Assembly (NCBI GenBank): GCA_020846515.1 | Contig: JADLDX010001033.1 | Coordinates: 1-10,290, forward strand | Source: Pirellulaceae bacterium | GTDB lineage: Bacteria > Planctomycetota > Planctomycetia > Pirellulales > Pirellulaceae | Direction: 5' to 3' | Length of the DNA stretch: 10,290 nucleotides | Shown: one piece after another, positions 6,353 through 10,290 of the stretch | Position numbering within the stretch: the first letter of the stretch is position 1 | How the letters are laid out: each line of letters begins with the position of its first letter | Made by a program: the position numbers and the translations under genes | The notes under the pieces: model-generated | The model's input: only the letters and a program-made list of their open reading frames with translations | Told to the model about the DNA's origin: nothing | The model's database searches: none

Positions 6353-8320
6353 GTGGTCCGCACTCTATTCAGTTTTGTATGTTGGTTGGCGTGTACCTGC
6401 ACGCTCCAGGCTGCGGCCCCCAAGCCTGCCTATGAAATTTTGCCGCAAACCACACAAGCGGTGGTGTTGCTCCCTGACTCTGAGGTTTTAGCAGAGCGTT
6501 GGGGTAGAACCCAGTTGTCTCTGCTGGCCGATGATCCGCAAGTGCGTGAGTTTTGGAATGATCAGCAGCAGCAGATCGAAGAGAAGCTGACCAGCGCTGG
6601 TTGGCGATTGAACATCCAGCCGCGAGACCTGAGCGATGTTGTTCAGGGACAGATTGCGTTGGCCTGGATCGAACGCCGCGAAGATGTCCGCAAACCGTTT
6701 GCTTTAGGCTTGGTCGTCGACGTCATCAATCGCGAAGCTCAAACGCGGCAGTTTTTGATGAAGTTGGATAACCAACTCAAGGAACGCGGTTCCAAACGAA
6801 CACAGCTCAAACATGCCGACGTCGACATTGCTCAACATCGTTTGCCACATCTGAAGGGCGAGTTGCTGCCGCAAGATACCTTTTACGCAGTGGTAAATGA
6901 ACAGATGCTGGCCAGCGATGACCTGGGCACATTGCAGGCGATGATCGAAGCTGCCTTGGGCAAGGCCACTGGAGATAAACTCGACAAAGACCCCACCTTC
7001 CTTGCGGCTCGTGAGCAACTTCAAATTTCCAAAGAAGGTCAAGTCGAGTACTTTGCCCGTCCCCTAGGATTTGCGCGAGTGCTGCGTGCGATCAGTGGCA
7101 AGCGACCTGGCGGCAGTGCGGATGTGTTGGCTGTCTTGCAATCGCAAGGATTTGAATCGATCAAGGCCGTGTGCGGCGAGATCAATTTGGGTCAAGAACG
7201 TTTCGACGTCAAGCATCGTGGCTTTGTCTTGGCCGACGGGTCGCTCAAGCAGCGTCCAGCCGCCGTGCAGATCCTGGACTTTCCGAATGACGTTCGCCGC
7301 GAAGTACCGAATTGGGTATCCGATCGAGTCTCTTCGTTGTTCGCCACTAGTTGGAACGTCAAAGAGGCTTTCTGGAAAGCTGAAGGCCTGGTCGATGCCA
7401 TGGCTGGCGAACCCAAGGTCTTTCAAGAAATCATTGAAGGTATTCGCGTCGATCCCACCGGTCCTCAAATCGATATTCGCAAAGACGTCATTCCATTGCT
7501 AACGAACGAGATCTACTCGGTTAGCGACGCAAAGATGCCCATCGATATCAATTCTCGACGCAATCTCATTGCCTTGAGAGTGGTTGATTCGGGCAGGATG
7601 AGCAAGATCTTGGATCAGGCCATGAAAACGGAACCTGATGCCAAAGAGATGATGTTGGGCGGCCAGAAGATCTGGAAAGTCAAGCACGAAGAGGATTCTG
7701 AGCTGGACTTGAGTTTTGATGCCGAGTTTCAAAACTTTGCAAAGCAGGGCGGTGCCCCACCGCCGCAGAACGATCGGTTGCTAAGCAGTTGGGCGATCAC
7801 GGTTTATGATGGATACTTGATGTTTGCATCTCACGAAGAGATGATTGGCGAAGCGATTGCCCAAGCCAAGCTGACTGGCGCGTCACCTCTGACCCAGCAA
7901 GCGGATTATCAGCGTATCACCGAAGCACTGGCTGGCGAAGTGGCCAATGCACCTATGTGTGCCTGGCGAATCAATCGCAGCGCGTTGGCTTATCGCGCTC
8001 AGTACGAATTGTTCAAGTCTGGAAAGCTTCAAGACTCCGAAAGCATGTTTGCCATGTTGCTGGAGCACTTGGTTCAGAACAAATCTGAAATCCCCCAGAA
8101 GAAGACGTTGGTCGATGGCGCTAAGCTGCCGGCCTTCGAAATGATCAGCAAGTATTTGGAGCCGAGCGGTACCTATATTCGTACGGTCGACAATGGCTGG
8201 AGTTTTGGTTCGGTCCTGCTGGCCAAAGACAACGGTCAACCGGCGAAAGCCAAGCCTCAAGACGCGGCTGAAGCCAACGCCGCGGTTAAGCCACTGCAAA
8301 ACGCTGCCAAGACTCGCTAA
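6353..8320 (+). CDS. Large secreted protein of unknown function
   Basis: This encodes 655 residues starting at a GTG with a strong ribosome binding site. Residues 1-21 form an export signal (MVRTLFSFVCWLACTCTLQA/A). The C14 context (WLAC) is a poor lipobox, so signal peptidase I cleavage is more likely than a lipoprotein. The mature part begins YEILPQTTQAVVLLPDSEVLAERWGRTQLSLLADDP, a pattern I associate with planctomycete secreted proteins of unknown role. A mixed alpha/beta body follows, rich in charged residues with no transmembrane helix. Segments such as TFYAVVNEQMLASDDLGTLQAMIEAALG and WAITVYDGYLMFASHEEMIGEAIAQAKL look like related repeats of a strand-helix unit, which suggests an internal duplication. 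The last 30 residues are an Ala/Lys/Gln-rich tail. No catalytic motif was recognised. Transcription ends at the terminator at 8371-8401. Confidence 0.85.
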   Translation: MVRTLFSFVCWLACTCTLQAAAPKPAYEILPQTTQAVVLLPDSEVLAERWGRTQLSLLADDPQVREFWNDQQQQIEEKLTSAGWRLNIQPRDLSDVVQGQIALAWIERREDVRKPFALGLVVDVINREAQTRQFLMKLDNQLKERGSKRTQLKHADVDIAQHRLPHLKGELLPQDTFYAVVNEQMLASDDLGTLQAMIEAALGKATGDKLDKDPTFLAAREQLQISKEGQVEYFARPLGFARVLRAISGKRPGGSADVLAVLQSQGFESIKAVCGEINLGQERFDVKHRGFVLADGSLKQRPAAVQILDFPNDVRREVPNWVSDRVSSLFATSWNVKEAFWKAEGLVDAMAGEPKVFQEIIEGIRVDPTGPQIDIRKDVIPLLTNEIYSVSDAKMPIDINSRRNLIALRVVDSGRMSKILDQAMKTEPDAKEMMLGGQKIWKVKHEEDSELDLSFDAEFQNFAKQGGAPPPQNDRLLSSWAITVYDGYLMFASHEEMIGEAIAQAKLTGASPLTQQADYQRITEALAGEVANAPMCAWRINRSALAYRAQYELFKSGKLQDSESMFAMLLEHLVQNKSEIPQKKTLVDGAKLPAFEMISKYLEPSGTYIRTVDNGWSFGSVLLAKDNGQPAKAKPQDAAEANAAVKPLQNAAKTR

Positions 8321-8342
8321 TCCTTGAATTAACCCTTGACTA

Positions 8343-8370
8343 ACCCTCCCAAGCGCAGCTTAGGGAGGGT
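8343..8370. repeat. Imperfect palindrome ACCCTCCC...GGGAGGGT
   Basis: Arms ACCCTCCCAAGC (8343-8354) and GCTTAGGGAGGGT (8358-8370) pair with a single bulged base around a short loop (GCA). The outer eight bases match the palindrome at 78-106, while the inner stem differs. It lies 22 bases past the stop of the large secreted protein gene and directly before the terminator. Confidence 0.7.
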
Positions 8371-8401
8371 CGAAAAAACACGCGTTCAGCGTGTTTTTTC
8401 G
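8371..8401. terminator. Bidirectional intrinsic terminator
   Basis: A perfect 13-base stem, CGAAAAAACACGC (8371-8383) and GCGTGTTTTTTCG (8389-8401), encloses the loop GTTCA. The GC-rich core ACACGC/GCGTGT is followed by six T on the + strand and, by symmetry, six T on the - strand. It should end transcription from the large secreted protein gene, 50 bases upstream, and block leftward transcription from the BON side. Confidence 0.9.
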
Positions 8402-8405
8402 TGGG

Positions 8406-8429
8406 TTGAATTAATCCTCCCAAGCGCAG
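8406..8429 (+). repeat. Direct repeat of the sequence preceding the terminator
   Basis: TTGAATTAA at 8406-8414 repeats 8324-8332, and TAATCCTCCCAAGCGCAG (8412-8429) repeats TAACCCTCCCAAGCGCAG (8341-8358) with one difference. The terminator and the right half of the CCCTCCC palindrome therefore sit between two direct copies, consistent with a slipped duplication. The second copy lacks the right arm and cannot form the hairpin. Confidence 0.65.
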
Positions 8430-8490
8430 AGATCTTACAGCATTTAAGCCGTATCCTGGTTGCGCGTTGAGTATCCCCAAGCCGTTTCCC

Positions 8491-8650
8491 GGGAGATCGA
8501 CGCTCCTGCGGAGACACGTTTTCAAACCGTCCGACTACCCATGCCAGTGGCGCTCGCCCAACGCAGGCCAAAGGTGCCATGGCCAAGGACCCTTGGCATG
8601 GCCAATCAGTTGCGATTTGCGGCTTGCCTCCGCCGGAGCGTCGGCCTCCC
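8491..8650. repeat. Inverted pair of a 23-bp repeat (CGACGCTCC.GCGGAG)
   Basis: The + strand at 8491-8513 and the reverse complement of 8628-8650 agree at 20 of 23 positions; the shared core is CGACGCTCC then GCGGAG. Each copy also contains a short hairpin of its own (CTCC.GCGGAG). The two face each other across about 115 bases that hold the CCAAGG/CCTTGG hairpin. This looks like a REP-type pair. No function can be assigned. Confidence 0.65.
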
Positions 8651-8695
8651 AGGGTCGAAAAACAATTCTTCGGCCTGTTTGTCTGGGAGGAAGTT

Positions 8696-8718
8696 GACGA
8701 GTCGCGGAGCGATTCGTC
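8696..8718. repeat. Hairpin repeat just after the BON gene (GTCGCGGAGCGATTCGTC family)
   Basis: Arms GACGAGTCGC (8696-8705) and GCGATTCGTC (8709-8718) pair over ten positions with one G-T wobble around the loop GGA. The hairpin begins 5 bases past the BON stop codon on the leftward strand. An inverted copy agreeing at 22 of 23 positions lies at 9176-9198. It may act as a 3'-end hairpin; no T-run follows. Confidence 0.75.
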
Positions 8719-8723
8719 CACAA

Positions 8724-8966
8724 CTAGCGGGCGTTCTGGCCCCAATGAACTTCCAGTAGATTTACGATGCGCTCGACACCGTCGAGCTTTCTGAGCAGTT
8801 CCTGAGCGACTTGCTTGTGGTAGAAGGTCTCCACTCGACCTTGCAGAACCACGACGCCCTGCTCATTCGTGCCCATTACCTCTTCACCCAGGTAGTGCGG
8901 GCTGTCCTTGAGGGCATGGTTGATACGAGACTGCAATTCGTTAGTCGTAACTGGCGCAAACGGCAC
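8724..8966 (-). CDS. Single-domain BON protein
   Basis: This encodes 80 residues, almost all one BON domain (about residues 10-75). It has an N-terminal helix (ELQSRINHALKDSP), then strands with the conserved glycine in VVVLQGRVETF (38-48), a helix (YHKQVAQELLRKLDG) and the closing VERIVNLLEVHW. BON domains, known from OsmY and secretins, bind membranes or partner proteins. This copy lacks a signal peptide or membrane segment, so it may act in the cytoplasm or bind the inner face of the membrane. The start is GTG 8966, with AGGTG about four bases upstream; no ATG lies suitably nearby. The metalloprotease gene ends 193 bases upstream, so the two may be independently transcribed. A hairpin repeat follows its stop. 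Confidence 0.82.
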   Translation of the reverse strand: MPFAPVTTNELQSRINHALKDSPHYLGEEVMGTNEQGVVVLQGRVETFYHKQVAQELLRKLDGVERIVNLLEVHWGQNAR

Positions 8967-9018
8967 AAAGCACCTATGGCTCGAGGGATGTGGTGTCAGG
9001 GAAGGTAAACGGCGCGAA

Positions 9019-9045
9019 CCTTACGCGTTGTATACGCACGTAAGG
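9019..9045. repeat. Hairpin in the BON leader
   Basis: CCTTACG (9019-9025) pairs with CGTAAGG (9039-9045), continued by CGT/ACG across a two-base bulge, around the loop TGTAT. It lies 53-79 bases upstream of the BON start and could be part of its leader or the end of the metalloprotease transcript. No T-run follows on the leftward strand. Six bases resembling a -10 box (TATACA on the - strand) fall in the loop region, with no good -35. Confidence 0.45.
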
Positions 9046-9088
9046 ACTATCGAACGCCACCTGACTAAAACTTTGTAAACAAACTCAA

Positions 9089-9120
9089 GGCTAGCGAAAG
9101 AAAAGGACAGGTAGCTAGCC
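9089..9120. repeat. Seven-base inverted repeat past the metalloprotease gene
   Basis: GGCTAGC (9089-9095) and GCTAGCC (9114-9120) are perfect complements around 18 A/G-rich bases. The repeat lies 40 bases past the metalloprotease stop on the leftward strand. It could be a protein binding site for the BON promoter or a weak 3' hairpin. Confidence 0.4.
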
Positions 9121-9159
9121 GATGCAAGCTTTATTCCATCTGTACGAGAACTGCGGAAT

Positions 9160-10290
9160 TTAAAGCTGCCCCGTAGACGAATCGCTCCGCGACGCGTCCG
9201 ATTCACCGCCAAGGCTCGATGAGTTCGTTGATCTCGCAATATGCGACACACGACGATTGACAGAGGGGTGCAACCAAAAGCCGCGGCGCTGGTCGAGCCC
9301 CTCATGCAAGCTAATCAAGGCGCTCGATAGCTCGTCGACCGCTCGCTGTGGTTGATGCGCGGCCCATGCGCAACAGAGCCTGGCTTGCCGACAAGCATCG
9401 AGGTCCGCATCCAATTCGCACGCGCGAGAAATCCAACCCAATAACCAGATGATACCTAGGCCCACTAGTAACAAAGGTACTGCGCCCAAGGAATCGATAG
9501 CCCATATCGTGGCCTTGGAATCCGAGCTGGTCCATAGCAGAGCTGGTGTACTCGCCATGACCACGATACTGCTAGCGCATAAAACTAAAGGCACGAGCCG
9601 CCACCAACAATGGCCTCGACGCAGGTGAGCCAGTTCGTGCAACAAAACCATGTCGAGCTGCTGGGGACTTAGCTGCTTTACCAAAGCGTCACCCACCCAT
9701 AACTGTCGAAACAAGGGTGTCCAACCCACCAAGGCGGCTCCATGCCAGACTTGTTTGTCCCCGACTCGCAGCACTTCCGGAACAGGTAGCTTAAGAAGTT
9801 GACAGAATTCATGCACCCGTTGGGGAACGATGCTCTCGCGATCAAACGGACGAGCCCCATTCCAGATTTTCAGCCACAGCGGGGCCAGCGTTAGCGAGAC
9901 CAGACCCAGCGCCAGGATCGATCCGATGGCTTGCCAGCGTTCTGGCATCGCCGGCCACCAGGCTTGAATGGTATCCATGAAACCCAACACCAGTACCCCC
10001 GGCACCAGGCAGGTCATGATCGCGCCGACGGAACCGAACCGTATACGTTGCCACCAACGTTCCCTCAATAAAGTTGATGCACCCTGCGGCTGATGAGAGG
10101 TCCAATGCGTTTCCAGTTGCGCGTAACTCCATTCCAGGGCTGAGATAAAGATCAAGCTAGGTAGAAACCAGGCCACGATCAACAGCGAATTGGGCCAGCC
10201 GCACGCATGGGCTTCGGACAAGATTTGCGCCAGGCCGCTGGCGGGCAACAACCAGGCTTGCAGAACCAGCCAGATCCATTCCAGAGCCTG
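9160..10290 (-). CDS. Membrane zinc metalloprotease of M48 type, 5' end outside the window
   Basis: The frame stays open to the window edge, so the start is missing. An internal TTG at 10251 is not credible as the start because the codons upstream of it encode a hydrophobic stretch (LEWIWLVLQAWLL) that continues the first membrane segment. Counting from that TTG, further membrane segments lie near residues 21-38, 73-91, 106-127, 218-236 and 254-273. The zinc site is HELAH (205-209, codons 9625-9639), and the third ligand is E279 in SRACELDADLDAC, which fits the M48 pattern R..E..AD..A. WVGDALVKQLSPQQLDMVLLHELAHLRRGH is typical of the catalytic region. M48 enzymes such as HtpX and Ste24 cleave membrane or misfolded proteins. 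A BlaR1-like M56 enzyme is the alternative, though the E..AD motif favours M48. The last codons overlap a palindromic repeat and encode a Ser/Asp-rich tail. Confidence 0.87.
   Translation of the reverse strand, partial: QALEWIWLVLQAWLLPASGLAQILSEAHACGWPNSLLIVAWFLPSLIFISALEWSYAQLETHWTSHQPQGASTLLRERWWQRIRFGSVGAIMTCLVPGVLVLGFMDTIQAWWPAMPERWQAIGSILALGLVSLTLAPLWLKIWNGARPFDRESIVPQRVHEFCQLLKLPVPEVLRVGDKQVWHGAALVGWTPLFRQLWVGDALVKQLSPQQLDMVLLHELAHLRRGHCWWRLVPLVLCASSIVVMASTPALLWTSSDSKATIWAIDSLGAVPLLLVGLGIIWLLGWISRACELDADLDACRQARLCCAWAAHQPQRAVDELSSALISLHEGLDQRRGFWLHPSVNRRVSHIARSTNSSSLGGESDASRSDSSTGQL
9176..9198. repeat. Second copy of the GTCGCGGAGCGATTCGTC repeat, inside the metalloprotease 3' end
   Basis: The reverse complement of 9176-9193 is identical over 18 bases to 8701-8718, and the match extends to 22 of 23 bases. 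The copy lies within the last codons of the metalloprotease gene and encodes a DASRSDSS-like tail. Its own hairpin is weaker, with two mismatched positions in the stem. Confidence 0.75.

Larger units (their letters stand above)
8321..8723. other. About 400 bases of palindrome-rich non-coding DNA
   Basis: Open frames here are short and low in complexity and translate through palindromes, so none is called. The region is a mosaic of at least four repeat types: the CCCTCCC palindrome, a bidirectional terminator, an inverted pair built on CGACGCTCC.GCGGAG, and the GTCGCGGAGCGATTCGTC hairpin at the BON gene end. A further imperfect hairpin with arms near 8576-8588 and 8591-8602 (CCAAGG/CCTTGG core, one bulge) lies in the middle, as does an 8-base pair CCTCCCAG/CTGGGAGG (8645-8652, 8683-8690) around a 30-base loop. 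Confidence 0.7.

Noticed and set aside
7064..7502. Overlapping frames of 130-140 codons on both strands within the large secreted protein gene
   Set aside because: They are shadows of a 655-codon gene with a strong ribosome binding site and export signal.
8340..8759. Several open frames of 60-120 codons on both strands
   Set aside because: They run through palindromes and the terminator, overlap each other, lack ribosome binding sites and show no domain pattern.
8696..9198. Insertion sequence with inverted ends around the BON gene
   Set aside because: No transposase is encoded between the copies, no target duplication is seen, and the repeat is itself nearly palindromic, which fits a REP-like element better.

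Overview
The window looks like chromosomal DNA of a planctomycete, most likely of the Pirellula/Rhodopirellula group. Four things suggest this: a secreted PQQ-type beta-propeller protein carrying the DWLQFRG entry motif, a DUF447 protein, two secreted proteins of the uncharacterised kind common in that phylum, and many short GC-rich palindromes between and at the ends of genes. Gene density is moderate, strands alternate often, and several start sites are GTG or TTG. This assignment rests on family recognition from memory, not on a search.

Layout. Bases 1-113 hold no gene but contain GC-rich hairpins, one just past the end of the first gene. Three genes then run leftwards: a secreted PQQ-like beta-propeller protein (114-1436), a DUF447 protein (1577-2146) and a secreted protein of unknown function (2154-3173). 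The last two are separated by 7 bases and are probably co-transcribed in the order secreted protein, then DUF447. Across a divergent gap, two genes run rightwards 21 bases apart: a DUF4254 protein (3386-3994) and a DCC-family thiol-disulfide oxidoreductase (4016-4453). Facing them is a FliS-like flagellar export chaperone with an unusual C-terminal tail (4620 to about 5165). Divergent from fliS are a TrmH/SpoU-family RNA methyltransferase (5392-6222) and a 655-residue secreted protein of unknown function (6353-8320, GTG start with a strong ribosome binding site). About 400 bases of non-coding, palindrome-rich DNA follow (8321-8723), including a convincing bidirectional terminator. The right end carries two leftward genes: a small BON-domain protein (8724-8966) and a membrane zinc metalloprotease of M48 type (9160-10290), whose start lies beyond the window.

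How the genes work together. No single pathway ties the window together. The supported links are local pairs: secreted protein with DUF447, DUF4254 with DCC, and possibly the metalloprotease with the BON protein. The flagellar chaperone stands alone with no other flagellar gene in view.

I found no defence system, CRISPR array, transposase or clear mobile island. The most notable structure not explained by genes is a set of several distinct palindromic repeat families. One family has a copy just after the BON gene and another inside the last codons of the metalloprotease gene. There is also a three-unit 13-base tandem repeat in the leader of the beta-propeller gene.
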